Assembly (NCBI RefSeq): GCF_001045465.1 | Contig: NZ_LFND01000002.1 | Coordinates: 1 to 64,000 of the forward strand | Direction of reading: 5' to 3' | DNA: 64,000 bases | DNA from: Chryseobacterium angstadtii | GTDB lineage: Bacteria; Bacteroidota; Bacteroidia; Flavobacteriales; Weeksellaceae | Shown here: in pieces, positions 50,890 through 59,841 of the stretch | Position numbering within the stretch: position 1 is the stretch's first letter | Layout of the letters: each line of letters begins with the position of its first letter | Position numbers and translations under genes: made by a program | The notes under the pieces: model-generated | Databases searched by the model: none | Told to the model about the DNA's origin: nothing | Seen by the model: the letters and a program-made list of their open reading frames with translations, nothing else

Positions 50890-51951
50890 TTATTTGATGT
50901 CAATAATTGAGAATTTATAAATAGTTGAATGTTCATATACATTTTCAGGAGTGAGTATTGGTGATGGAAAATGAGATTGATTAATGGCATCGGGAAAATT
51001 TTGCGTTTCTAAACAAAATGCCTCTCTTTCCCGGTATATATGATCCTCTTTTCCTTTTTCATTTTTAATCCAATTGGCTGTATATAATTGTAAGCCCGGC
51101 ATCGTGGTCAAAACTTCCATTTTTCTACCTGACTGCGGCTCTATGGCCGTGGCTACCAAATCTAAACTATGTATATGGTGTTTCAAAACAAAATTATGAT
51201 CATATCCATTTCCAATAGCAAGTTGATCGTGATCAGTATCAATCCGGTCTCCAATACATGTGAAGGAGGTAAAATCAAACGGGGTATTTTTTACATTTAA
51301 AATCTCACCTGTTGGTTCATGGTTTTTTGTAAGAGGGGTGTAAAAATCAGCCTCAATCTGCAATTGATGGTTATTTATTGTTCCGCAACCTTCTCCCGCC
51401 AAATTAAAATAAGAATGATTCACAAGATTGAGTATCGTTTCCTGATCTGTTGTCCCTGAATAATCTAACCGCAATTCATTATTTTCATTAATAGAATAGG
51501 TTACTGTTACAGTTACTGTACCCGGGTATCCTTCTTCCCCGTCAGGAGAAGTGTATTGAAAAGCTACTTTCGAGACAGAAGATTCTTTAACCTCCCATAT
51601 TTTTTTATCAAAACCAATCCAACCACCATGCAAATGATTGCCCTCATCGTTCACTGCTAATGAATATTCTTTTCTGTTTAATGTAAATTTTCCTTTTTTG
51701 ATACGATTAGCATATCTGCCACAAATAGCTCCCTGATAAAGTTTATTATTATCAATATATTCCTGTGCTGTATCATATCCCTGTACTACATCTGCCAGTT
51801 TCCCCTCTTTATCCTTAACATTAATACTCACTATGATTGCGCCATAATTAGTTACCTGCACAATCATCCCATTCTTATTTTTCAGAGTAAATAATTCTAC
51901 TTTTTGATTGTTGTGAACTGTGTTAAAAGCCACTTCATTGATGATACCCAT
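50890..51951 (-). CDS. galM: Aldose 1-epimerase (mutarotase)
   Basis: A 353-residue galactose mutarotase. The family motifs NYGAIIVSINVKDKEGKLADVVQGY, GRYANRIKKGKF, NHLHGGWIGFDKKIWEV and HSYFNLAGEG contain the catalytic His pair, and the catalytic Glu lies in FCLETQNFPDAINQSHFPS. It interconverts beta- and alpha-D-galactose before GalK. No signal peptide is present, so it is cytoplasmic. It lies 4 bp downstream of galK. Confidence 0.93.
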   Translation of the reverse strand: MGIINEVAFNTVHNNQKVELFTLKNKNGMIVQVTNYGAIIVSINVKDKEGKLADVVQGYDTAQEYIDNNKLYQGAICGRYANRIKKGKFTLNRKEYSLAVNDEGNHLHGGWIGFDKKIWEVKESSVSKVAFQYTSPDGEEGYPGTVTVTVTYSINENNELRLDYSGTTDQETILNLVNHSYFNLAGEGCGTINNHQLQIEADFYTPLTKNHEPTGEILNVKNTPFDFTSFTCIGDRIDTDHDQLAIGNGYDHNFVLKHHIHSLDLVATAIEPQSGRKMEVLTTMPGLQLYTANWIKNEKGKEDHIYREREAFCLETQNFPDAINQSHFPSPILTPENVYEHSTIYKFSIIDIK

Positions 51952-51955
51952 TATT

Positions 51956-53239
51956 TTAAAAATCTAATTTAACGGCTCCTTTTTGTCGGATAAATAAAGG
52001 ATGACAAGAACCGGCACCAAATAAATGATTTAAAGTTGTTGTATATTTTTCAAGCAAATTTTCAGGAACAAAGGCTTGTATCGTTCCTGCAAATCCTCCT
52101 CCATGCACACGCCAGGCTCCGGCGCCTTTCAGTACTACCTCACTATAAGCCAATCCCAATGAAACGGCCTGTTCTTTTATGTTGCTTGATACATAAACAT
52201 TTTGATTGTACATATATGAACTATGTCCTGAATCTATTACCAATTGTAAAAATTTTTTAAAATCATTCTTCTCTAATGCATTTACTTCATCTACTACCCG
52301 ATCATTTTCGCATTCAAAATGAATTGCCCTTAAAATAGCCCGGTCTCCCACTTTCTGACGGATAGAAGGTGCCATATCCATTACTTTTTCCAGAGTAGTT
52401 TCTCTCAGCACACTACATCCTAAATGGGCTGCAACTTCTTTCATCTCTTTAGGTAAAACAGCATATTCATTATTCAGATTGGTATGATCTCCCCGGGTAT
52501 CTGTAATGACTAAAGAAAAACCCGTAGATTCAAAATCAAAATCTATTTTTTTAACGACAGGATTTTTTACATCGGCAAAATCAATGGTTACCAATCCTCC
52601 TACCGAACAAGCGACCTGATCCATTAATCCACAAGGTTTTCCAAAGAAAACATTTTCTGCATATTGCCCTATACGAGCATTTAATATAGGATCTAATTTA
52701 CCTTTATTAAATAAATGACTAACAATTACTCCAATTAATACTTCAAATGATGCTGATGAACTTAATCCGGAACCTTTAGGAACACATCCGTCAATTACGG
52801 CATCGAATCCTCCTATTTCATATCCCAATTCATTTAATCGGGCATTAATCCCCCGGACAAGAGCATTTGGAGTTAAAAATTCATTTTCGTTGGGAATAAG
52901 ATGATTTAAATCTACTTCAAATGTTTGATAACCTGAAGATTCAATCCGAATTATATCTGAATTATTTTTAGCAGCAATGGCAATATTATCCAGGTTTACT
53001 GCGCCTGCTAATACGCGACCATGATTATGGTCTGTATGATTACCTCCAATTTCGGTTCTTCCCGGGGAACTGAAAACAGAAACCTCTTTATCTCCAAAAA
53101 CGTCTTTGAAACGGGATAATGTTTTGGTATACCGGGTTGCCTGCTGACGTAATAATTCTGAATCTCGCCCATATAACGCTCTAAAAAGAGGGATATCACC
53201 TTCTTTAACTAAAGAATCAATATATTTAATATCTGACAT
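51956..53239 (-). CDS. galK: Galactokinase
   Basis: A 427-residue GHMP kinase with the galactokinase signature PGRTEIGGNHTDHNHG (about 59-74), the ATP-binding PKGSGLSSSASFEV and the C-terminal VHGGGFAGTIQAFVP. The length is slightly above that of E. coli GalK (382), with extra residues at the N-terminus, as is usual for Bacteroidota. It makes galactose-1-phosphate for GalT. It is separated from galT by 243 bp of AT-rich DNA in which I see no gene or clear promoter. Confidence 0.94.
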   Translation of the reverse strand: MSDIKYIDSLVKEGDIPLFRALYGRDSELLRQQATRYTKTLSRFKDVFGDKEVSVFSSPGRTEIGGNHTDHNHGRVLAGAVNLDNIAIAAKNNSDIIRIESSGYQTFEVDLNHLIPNENEFLTPNALVRGINARLNELGYEIGGFDAVIDGCVPKGSGLSSSASFEVLIGVIVSHLFNKGKLDPILNARIGQYAENVFFGKPCGLMDQVACSVGGLVTIDFADVKNPVVKKIDFDFESTGFSLVITDTRGDHTNLNNEYAVLPKEMKEVAAHLGCSVLRETTLEKVMDMAPSIRQKVGDRAILRAIHFECENDRVVDEVNALEKNDFKKFLQLVIDSGHSSYMYNQNVYVSSNIKEQAVSLGLAYSEVVLKGAGAWRVHGGGFAGTIQAFVPENLLEKYTTTLNHLFGAGSCHPLFIRQKGAVKLDF

Positions 53240-53482
53240 TTATTTATATTTGATTTATAAAACAATATACGTTAATTAAGAGCCTATTTAAATTTTATCA
53301 AAATTAACTTTTCTACCCTTTTAAAAGGTCTAACTTCATTGACGAATATTTTTTAACCTAGTATAATATTAATAGCATAACCTATAAAAAATGAAAAATT
53401 TTCTAATTTATTTTTTTCATTTTTTCCTTTAGCTATATGAAGTAAAAGTCCTACATAATGACAATATATGGCCTTTACAATT

Positions 53483-54532
53483 TTATCTATTTTTATAATG
53501 AATTATTGAACTTTTTTTAAGAATTTCGGCACTTTGTTCCGGCGTAATATCTCTTTGAGCCTCTGCTAACATTTCATATCCCACCATAAATTTCTTCACA
53601 CTGGCTGAGCGAAGCAAAGGGGGATAAAAATGCATATGAAAATGCCATTCTTCATGGGATTCTGAATCTGTAGGAGCCTGGTGTATTCCTGCAGAATAGG
53701 GAAAAGAAACGGAGAAAATATTATCGTATTTCGTAGTTAAATCTTTCAATATTTGAGCCAATAAAGCTTGATCTTCATGTGAAAAAGCCAATAGGTTATT
53801 TAAGGGCTTTTTACTGATAATCATTGTTTCAAACGGCCAGGTTGCCCAAAATGGGACCAAAGCCACAAAACCTTTATTTTCCAGTATAATTCGTTCATTA
53901 ATTTCTATTTCTCTTTGAAGATAATCAGACAGAAGGGTTGTTCCATGTTTATCATAATAGTTCTTCAGATTTTGCTGTGTTCTGGCCACCTGTGAAGGAA
54001 TGGATGACTGTGCCCAAATCTGCCCGTGAGGATGGGGATTACTACACCCCATAATGGCCCCTTTATTTTCAAAAATCTGAACATGATTAATGTAATCCAG
54101 TTCTCCCAGATTCTGATATTCTTCTTTCCAGACAGACACCACGTTTGTGATTGCTTCTACGGACATTTCAGGAAGAGTCAATGAATGGTCATGTGAAAAG
54201 CAAATTACCCGGTTAATTCCTCTTTCAGGTTTCATTTGAAATAACTCATCCTCAGTTTTATCAAAGGATACTCCTTCGCTCAATAAAGATCCAAAATCAT
54301 TATCGAATACATATACACCTTCATACCGGGGGTTTTGGACTCCGTTAATTCTTAAATTTCCCGGACATAAATAGCATTCGGGGTCATACTGATTTTGAAC
54401 GCTTGTTAATGGTTCCTCCTGCTGTCCCTGCCATGGCCGTTTTGCTCTTTGTGGTGATACCAAAACCCATTCATCCAATAAAGGATTATATCTTCTATGT
54501 GGATGATCTTTACTGTTAAATGAATTACTCAT
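53483..54532 (-). CDS. galT: Galactose-1-phosphate uridylyltransferase
   Basis: A 349-residue class I GalT with N-terminal HPHRRYNPLLDEWVLVSPQR, zinc-site Cys in CYLCPG, the nucleophile motif NPHPHGQIWAQSS (His-Pro-His) and the C-terminal EWHFHMHFYPPLLRS. It exchanges UMP between UDP-glucose and galactose-1-phosphate. It lies 19 bp downstream of the GH35 gene, so the two are probably co-transcribed. No galE is present in the window. Confidence 0.95.
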   Translation of the reverse strand: MSNSFNSKDHPHRRYNPLLDEWVLVSPQRAKRPWQGQQEEPLTSVQNQYDPECYLCPGNLRINGVQNPRYEGVYVFDNDFGSLLSEGVSFDKTEDELFQMKPERGINRVICFSHDHSLTLPEMSVEAITNVVSVWKEEYQNLGELDYINHVQIFENKGAIMGCSNPHPHGQIWAQSSIPSQVARTQQNLKNYYDKHGTTLLSDYLQREIEINERIILENKGFVALVPFWATWPFETMIISKKPLNNLLAFSHEDQALLAQILKDLTTKYDNIFSVSFPYSAGIHQAPTDSESHEEWHFHMHFYPPLLRSASVKKFMVGYEMLAEAQRDITPEQSAEILKKSSIIHYKNR

Positions 54533-54551
54533 ACTGAGTTTATTATTTATA

Positions 54552-56435
54552 TCAGTTTGACCCGTTTTCAGGGATTAATTTGTCTAAAATAGGTTCGGGT
54601 AATGTGTTTAATTCTTTATTAATTTTATTATTCTTCTGTTCAAAAATAATAATCTCATTATTACCCTTTTTTAAATAGCATCCCGGTAAATATAATGTCT
54701 GCTGTGGCCCTACTGACCAATATCTTCCTAAATTAATACCGTTAACAAATACAATTCCCTTCCCAAAAGGTCGCATATCTAAGAAAGTGTCTCCCACTTT
54801 CGATACATTAAAATTTCCTTTGTAGATGGTGGGTCTGTTCTCTTTTAAATCAGATTTTTGTTTGGCATCAATTACCGGAGCCTTTTCAAAAGGGAGCCCG
54901 TACATTTCCCAATCTCCGGTTATTTTTCGGTCATTAATAAAGACAGGAGAAATAATTCCTTTTGTATTCTTATTAATAGCAGCACCATAGTTAATTCTTC
55001 CCATGTTTTCTACCAGAATGTCTAGTTTTCCATTGAAGGGTATATTCACTTCACATTCATATTTTTTATAGTAACGGTTAAGCTCTCCTACTTTTTCCCC
55101 ATTCACATAAACAATCGCATAATCTCTTAATCCATCAAGTTTTAAAGTTCCTTTAATGGGCTGATTAAAATTTTTGCTGTACCAAACATAGCCATACCCT
55201 TGATTTAATTGCTCAAAAGTTAAAGGGTCATCATTAATTACGGGTTTTACCTTATTTTTTAAGTTTTCCAAATCAATTGCCTGAGACAATTGAATACCCT
55301 GAATCTGAATGACTGGAATTTTGGAAGGAATAGGAGGCGTAGAGGAATTTTTTAATAACTCTCTTAATTTCAAATACTTTTCGGTTTCCCAACCTGCCTC
55401 AGTAATGGGAGCATCATAATCATAACTGGTCATACTCGGCTGTATATCATGATCTTTATCATAATTGGCTCCAGAGGTAAACCCAAAGTTAGTTCCTCCA
55501 TGCACCATGTAAATATTAAAAGAAATATCATTATTCATGAATTTTTCAATGTGGCCTTTTACTCTTTCCGCTGCTTTACGAGGGAAAGGTTCTGCCCAAT
55601 GATCTAACCACCCGGGATAGTATTCTGCCACCATAAAAGGCCCTTCTCCATTATGGAATTTCTTTACTTCTTTCTTAATATTTTCTGGATTCTCGTCTCC
55701 ATTTGCAGTTGGCAGAGCGCCAGGCAAAGCGCCTCCTTCAAATAACCAGTCACCATCTGAAGTAAAAAACTCCATACCTTTGAAACCCACTTCTTTTAAC
55801 TGATCAAATACAGATGAACTGTATTTTTTATGATCCTCCATTTTAATATCTTCCCGTTGAGCAACAAAAGATCCGAATTCATTTTCTCCCTGCACCATAA
55901 CAATAGGACCTCCATTAACAACCAGATAAGGTTTTACCACCTTGTAAAGCTCTGTGAAATAGGCTTTTGTCGAATTTAAAAAAGGAGTATTGTATTCTCT
56001 GATTTTCATATCCTTATCGTTTTGCAAAAACCAAGGATAACCACCGAATTCCCATTCTGCACATACATAAGGGCCCGGACGAAGAATGACCATTAAGCCT
56101 TCTTCTTTTGCAATTTTTAAGAATTCGGATAAGTTTCGGTTTCCGGTTTGAAAATCCCATTTTCCGGGAGCTATTTCATGATAGTTCCAAAATACATAAG
56201 TAGCTATTGTATTTAGCCCCATGGCTTTAACCATTTTTAAGCGATGTCTCCAATACTCATGAGGAATTCTAGCGTAATGAATCTCACCTGAATGCAATTT
56301 AACAGCCTGTCCGTTAAATTTAAATTCTCCGCCTTCGATTTTGAAAGATTCGTATTTAATAGGTTTCTGCTGTGCATTGATCAAATTGACACCTATTAAG
56401 GACAGGGCTAAAATTATATTTTTAATAAGCTTCAT
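54552..56435 (-). CDS. GH35 beta-galactosidase, secreted
   Basis: A 627-residue GH35 enzyme with a signal peptide (ILALSLIGVNLINAQ). The catalytic domain has GEIHYARIPHEYWRHRLKMVKAMGLNTI, RPGPYVCAEWEFGGYPWFL, the acid/base in IVMVQGENEFGSF (second Glu of ENE) and the nucleophile Glu in GPFMVAEYYPGWLDHWAEP, followed by the C-terminal beta domains including GIVFVNGINLGRYW. It releases terminal beta-galactose from oligosaccharides, probably in the periplasm. The gene begins the galT unit. The operator-like direct repeat at 56506-56536 lies upstream. Confidence 0.93.
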   Translation of the reverse strand: MKLIKNIILALSLIGVNLINAQQKPIKYESFKIEGGEFKFNGQAVKLHSGEIHYARIPHEYWRHRLKMVKAMGLNTIATYVFWNYHEIAPGKWDFQTGNRNLSEFLKIAKEEGLMVILRPGPYVCAEWEFGGYPWFLQNDKDMKIREYNTPFLNSTKAYFTELYKVVKPYLVVNGGPIVMVQGENEFGSFVAQREDIKMEDHKKYSSSVFDQLKEVGFKGMEFFTSDGDWLFEGGALPGALPTANGDENPENIKKEVKKFHNGEGPFMVAEYYPGWLDHWAEPFPRKAAERVKGHIEKFMNNDISFNIYMVHGGTNFGFTSGANYDKDHDIQPSMTSYDYDAPITEAGWETEKYLKLRELLKNSSTPPIPSKIPVIQIQGIQLSQAIDLENLKNKVKPVINDDPLTFEQLNQGYGYVWYSKNFNQPIKGTLKLDGLRDYAIVYVNGEKVGELNRYYKKYECEVNIPFNGKLDILVENMGRINYGAAINKNTKGIISPVFINDRKITGDWEMYGLPFEKAPVIDAKQKSDLKENRPTIYKGNFNVSKVGDTFLDMRPFGKGIVFVNGINLGRYWSVGPQQTLYLPGCYLKKGNNEIIIFEQKNNKINKELNTLPEPILDKLIPENGSN

Positions 56436-56505
56436 AGTATATTATAAATCTAGTTTAGTTAATAAAATAAATTTATAAAATTACCCAATACCACCATACT
56501 AGCTC

Positions 56506-56536
56506 CTACCGGTTTTTGTAGATTGACCACCAGTTT
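56506..56536 (+). promoter_or_regulatory. Operator-like direct repeat upstream of the GH35 gene
   Basis: CTACCGGTTT (56506-56515) and CCACCAGTTT (56527-56536) are spaced 21 bp apart (two helical turns). The same repeat with the same spacing precedes the intact regulator gene at 58622-58652. It is likely a binding site of the regulator, retained after its neighbouring regulator copy decayed. Confidence 0.55.
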
Positions 56537-56550
56537 AAAAATTTGGAAAT

Positions 56551-56690
56551 ATGATGAGACTTGTTAAAATAATTCTTTACTCGTTGTAGCCAATTACCAA
56601 CAGATCATCAATTCCACGGAACGAGTTCTTACTAAAGAACTGCTAAAAAAATCACCATTTCTTATTTTCTCAACTGCAAAACTCAAAATT
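56551..56690 (+). pseudogene. Decayed 5' fragment of a second GntR-type regulator
   Basis: From ATG 56554 the DNA aligns with the start of the intact regulator at 58672: MRLVKIILYSL against MRLIKIIPDSF, then a TAG nonsense codon (56587-56589) and a one-base deletion, then QQIINSTERVLTKELLKK against QQIINSIEQALAQQLLKK. Similarity fades after about 56660. The upstream 50 bp also match those of the intact gene, including the direct repeat. This is the remnant of a duplicated regulator and promoter unit. Confidence 0.8.
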
Positions 56691-56697
56691 ATTCCTA

Positions 56698-58425
56698 TTA
56701 CCAAAAACGAACATAAATAGCAGTTAGAAGCAATACAATAATGACAATCAGGAATAATGTTCTATTGTCCACTTTGAACATATTTTTGTCTATGGTAAAA
56801 GCTTTTGGATTTACTTTTGGCCCAAAAAAACTTAAAAGAACCATTACAGCTACAGTAATGAAAAATGACCAACCCATATTGATCAGGAAAGGAATTTCTG
56901 TAATGGTTTTCACCGCGCCATTTTCCAATTTTTCATAGGTGAATGCCGTATAAATCCATGTTTCTTTTCCAAATAGTTCAACGGCAAAGCTGTTAAAGAA
57001 TATAGATAATAAAAAACCAAGAATAACGCCAACTATAGCAGCGGTTCCGGTAGTTATCTTCCAAAACATCCCTAAAATAAACATAGCAAATACCCCCGGA
57101 CTAATAAAACCTGTATATTTTTGTATAAATGTAAAACCTCCTTCTCCACCGATTCCCAAAATATCTGTCCATGTAAATACCAAAGCAATCAACATCGCCA
57201 CTATAATTGCCCAACGTCCTGTTCTTACCATTTGTATTTCAGAGGTGTTGGTTTTTAAATATTTTTTATAAATATCTAAAGTAAAAATGGTGGATATACT
57301 GTTTACTTTTCCGGCAAGTGATGCTACTATTGCAGCTGTTAAAGCAGCCACCGCAAGACCTTTAAGCCCAGATGGAAGCAACCCCAACATTGCAGAATAA
57401 GCACTATCTTTTACTCCATTAAAATTTGACAAATGACCTTTTGTATAGAGTACGTAAGCTGCAATCCCGGGAAGCACAACAATTACAGGCATAAAAAGTT
57501 TTAAAAATCCTGCAAATAAAATTCCTATTCTTGCTGTTTTTAAATCTGCTCCTAACGCTCTTTGGGTAATGTATTGGTTACACCCCCAATAATTAAGCTG
57601 TACAATCCATTGTCCGGCAAAATACATGGCTAAGCCTGGCAAAGCTATATATTTCTGTGCCGCTAAATTTTCTGGCATTGATAAAGTGGTGGTGGTAACT
57701 TGTGGCTTATCCAGAATGAGTTTGAAATGTCCCGGAGCTTCTTTCAAAAGGGTATCTAAACCCGTTAAGGCATTTCCCACAGCAGCACCATTAATTCTTT
57801 GATCCACAACCTGTAATGCCATATACACTGTAGCAAAACCACCAATAATAAGAACGGTTACCTGAATAACATCCGTGTAGCCAATAACTTTCATCCCTCC
57901 CAATCCAATAAACAAAGCCATCAGTAAAAGTACAACCATAATGATATGCAGATGACCTCCGCCAAGTAACGAATCAATAGCTACAGCTCCTAAATAAAGA
58001 ATGGAAGTAAGATTAACGATTACATACAAAAACAGCCAAAAAATAGCCATAATAAGAGAAACAGACTTATTATATCGTGTTTCCAAAAACTGGGGCATCG
58101 TATAAATTTTATTTTTGAGATAAATAGGAATAAACCATACTGCAATAATGATAAGTGCAATGGCAGCCAGCCACTCGTAGACAGCTACGGCTACTCCTAT
58201 GAAGAAGCCTTCCCCACTCATTCCAATAAATTGTTCTGCCGAAATATTAGATGCAATCAAACTCGCTCCAATTGCCCACCATGTAAGTGAGCCTTCTGCA
58301 AGGAAATAATCTTTGCTTCCTGTAGTTTTTGATTTTTTCCGCTTGTATATCCATAAGCCGTATACCGTTACAACCAAAAAATAAATTAGAAATATAACAA
58401 AATCAGATGTCGATAGTTTTCCCAC
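56698..58425 (-). CDS. Sodium/sugar symporter (SSS family, SglT-like)
   Basis: A 575-residue SSS-family transporter with about 14 hydrophobic helices. Signature segments are GSLTWWAIGASLIASNISAEQFIGMSG (helix 1), RYNKSVSLIMAIFWLFLYVIVNL, QLNYWGCNQYITQRALGA (the SGLT-type NYWxxNQxxxQR motif) and GKVNSISTIFTLDIYKKY. It couples sodium entry to sugar uptake at the inner membrane. Its place between the regulator and the galactosidase genes points to galactose as the substrate. The 245-bp gap upstream shows no TAnnTTTG element. Confidence 0.93.
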   Translation of the reverse strand: MGKLSTSDFVIFLIYFLVVTVYGLWIYKRKKSKTTGSKDYFLAEGSLTWWAIGASLIASNISAEQFIGMSGEGFFIGVAVAVYEWLAAIALIIIAVWFIPIYLKNKIYTMPQFLETRYNKSVSLIMAIFWLFLYVIVNLTSILYLGAVAIDSLLGGGHLHIIMVVLLLMALFIGLGGMKVIGYTDVIQVTVLIIGGFATVYMALQVVDQRINGAAVGNALTGLDTLLKEAPGHFKLILDKPQVTTTTLSMPENLAAQKYIALPGLAMYFAGQWIVQLNYWGCNQYITQRALGADLKTARIGILFAGFLKLFMPVIVVLPGIAAYVLYTKGHLSNFNGVKDSAYSAMLGLLPSGLKGLAVAALTAAIVASLAGKVNSISTIFTLDIYKKYLKTNTSEIQMVRTGRWAIIVAMLIALVFTWTDILGIGGEGGFTFIQKYTGFISPGVFAMFILGMFWKITTGTAAIVGVILGFLLSIFFNSFAVELFGKETWIYTAFTYEKLENGAVKTITEIPFLINMGWSFFITVAVMVLLSFFGPKVNPKAFTIDKNMFKVDNRTLFLIVIIVLLLTAIYVRFW

Positions 58426-58621
58426 GCTTAAAAATTTTTATAGTAAGTTTTTCATAGATTTTTATACTTTTCAGCACTTTCATGTAGTCTAGGGTATTCA
58501 ACAGTTTAGGGATCCTAATAAATCATTGAGAATAAAATTGAATCTTTCACACCACAATTACATAAAATAAGCCTATATGTTATCAAATGTATAAATTTAA
58601 GAAGCACTTCCATACTTGTTC

Positions 58622-58652
58622 CTACCAGTTTTTGTATATTTACTACTAGTTT
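58622..58652 (+). promoter_or_regulatory. Operator-like direct repeat upstream of the regulator gene
   Basis: CTACCAGTTT (58622-58631) and CTACTAGTTT (58643-58652), 21 bp apart, lie 20 bp before the regulator start and between it and the divergent symporter gene. The repeat matches the copy at 56506-56536, suggesting autoregulation and control of the locus. Confidence 0.55.
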
Positions 58653-58671
58653 AAAAAATATTGGAAATATT

Positions 58672-59670
58672 ATGAGGCTTATAAAAATAATCCCCGACTC
58701 TTTTGTGCCTAAATACCAGCAGATTATAAACTCCATTGAACAAGCTCTTGCTCAACAGCTGCTAAAAAAAAATGACAAACTACCTTCCATCAATAAGGTC
58801 TGTATGGAATTTGGTATTTCCAGAGACACCGTCCTATATGCCTACGAAACACTGAAAAAAAGAGGAATAGTAAATGCTATTTTAGGTAAAGGATATTATA
58901 TAAAAAGTACCGATTGGGATTTTGAAGAGCGAATTTTTCTACTATTTGATGAACTGAATGCTTTCAAGGAAACCCTTTATAATTCATTTTTGGAAGAGCT
59001 GCAGCAAAGATCTAATATCCATGTTTTTTTCCACTATTTCAATATAGATGTCTTCAAGAAGTTAATTGAAGAAAATAATGGAAACTACACAAAATACATC
59101 ATTATGCCGGGCAATATGAATGATACGGCACCCATTATTAAGATGCTTCCAAAGAAGGACGTTTATATATTAGATCAAACCAATTTACATTTAAGAGAAT
59201 ATTCATCAGTACATCAGAATTTCGCAAAAGACATGTATAATGGTCTGTCAAAAGCGAAAACTTTGCTCGAAGCCTACCAAAGACTGATTCTTATTTTCCC
59301 CGGAAAAAAAGAGCCTATAGGCATGGTAGAAGGATTTACGAGTTTTTGTGAGCAGTATAAAAAGAAACATACCATTATCAGTAATTTTACCGATGAAGAA
59401 ATACAGAATGGAGACGTATTCATCATTCCTGATGATAAACATTTAGTCAACGTTATTAAGCAGTCTAAAAAGCAGAAGCTGAAGATTAAAAAGGATTTCG
59501 GAATTATCTCCTACAACGAAACGCCACTCAAAGGGATTGTAGAAAATGGCATTACTACGATTTCTACAGATTTTTGGCAGATGGGAAAGATTTTAGCGGA
59601 GATGATTCTTAATGCCAAACAACAAAGAATTGAAAATGCTTCGGATTTAATTATCAGGAATTCCCTGTAA
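58672..59670 (+). CDS. GntR-type HTH regulator with LacI-like ligand domain
   Basis: A 332-residue regulator. An N-terminal winged helix (about 12-75) has GntR features: KYQQIINSIEQALAQQLLKKNDKLPSINKVC, then FGISRDTVLYAYETLKKRGIV and GKGYYI. The C-terminal 240 residues resemble a periplasmic-binding-protein fold as in LacI (KYIIMPGNM, YILDQTNLH, LILIFPGKKEPIGMVEGF, FGIISYNETPLKGIVENGITTIS). It is the only regulator in the galactose locus and probably senses galactose or a phosphate of it, binding the 21-bp-spaced direct repeats. It is divergent from the symporter gene. Confidence 0.88.
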   Translation: MRLIKIIPDSFVPKYQQIINSIEQALAQQLLKKNDKLPSINKVCMEFGISRDTVLYAYETLKKRGIVNAILGKGYYIKSTDWDFEERIFLLFDELNAFKETLYNSFLEELQQRSNIHVFFHYFNIDVFKKLIEENNGNYTKYIIMPGNMNDTAPIIKMLPKKDVYILDQTNLHLREYSSVHQNFAKDMYNGLSKAKTLLEAYQRLILIFPGKKEPIGMVEGFTSFCEQYKKKHTIISNFTDEEIQNGDVFIIPDDKHLVNVIKQSKKQKLKIKKDFGIISYNETPLKGIVENGITTISTDFWQMGKILAEMILNAKQQRIENASDLIIRNSL

Positions 59671-59732
59671 TAGATTTGAATTAAATTTTTTATCTGAAGC
59701 TGCTTTCATAACAACACAAATAAAAGTTAAAA

Positions 59733-59767
59733 AAAGGCTCAGATTATACAATCCAAGCCTTTGACTT
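59733..59767. terminator. Terminator between the regulator and GH31 genes
   Basis: AAAGGCT...AGCCTTT with an inner GATT/AATC stem forms an interrupted hairpin (59733-59762). It has an A-run on one side and T-rich sequence on the other. It lies between convergent genes. Confidence 0.7.
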
Positions 59768-59841
59768 TTTAACTTACTCACATCGTGAGATTAGTGTCAA
59801 AAAATGTAAATTCTTTCTTTTGTTTTTAAACAGCCTCGTAA

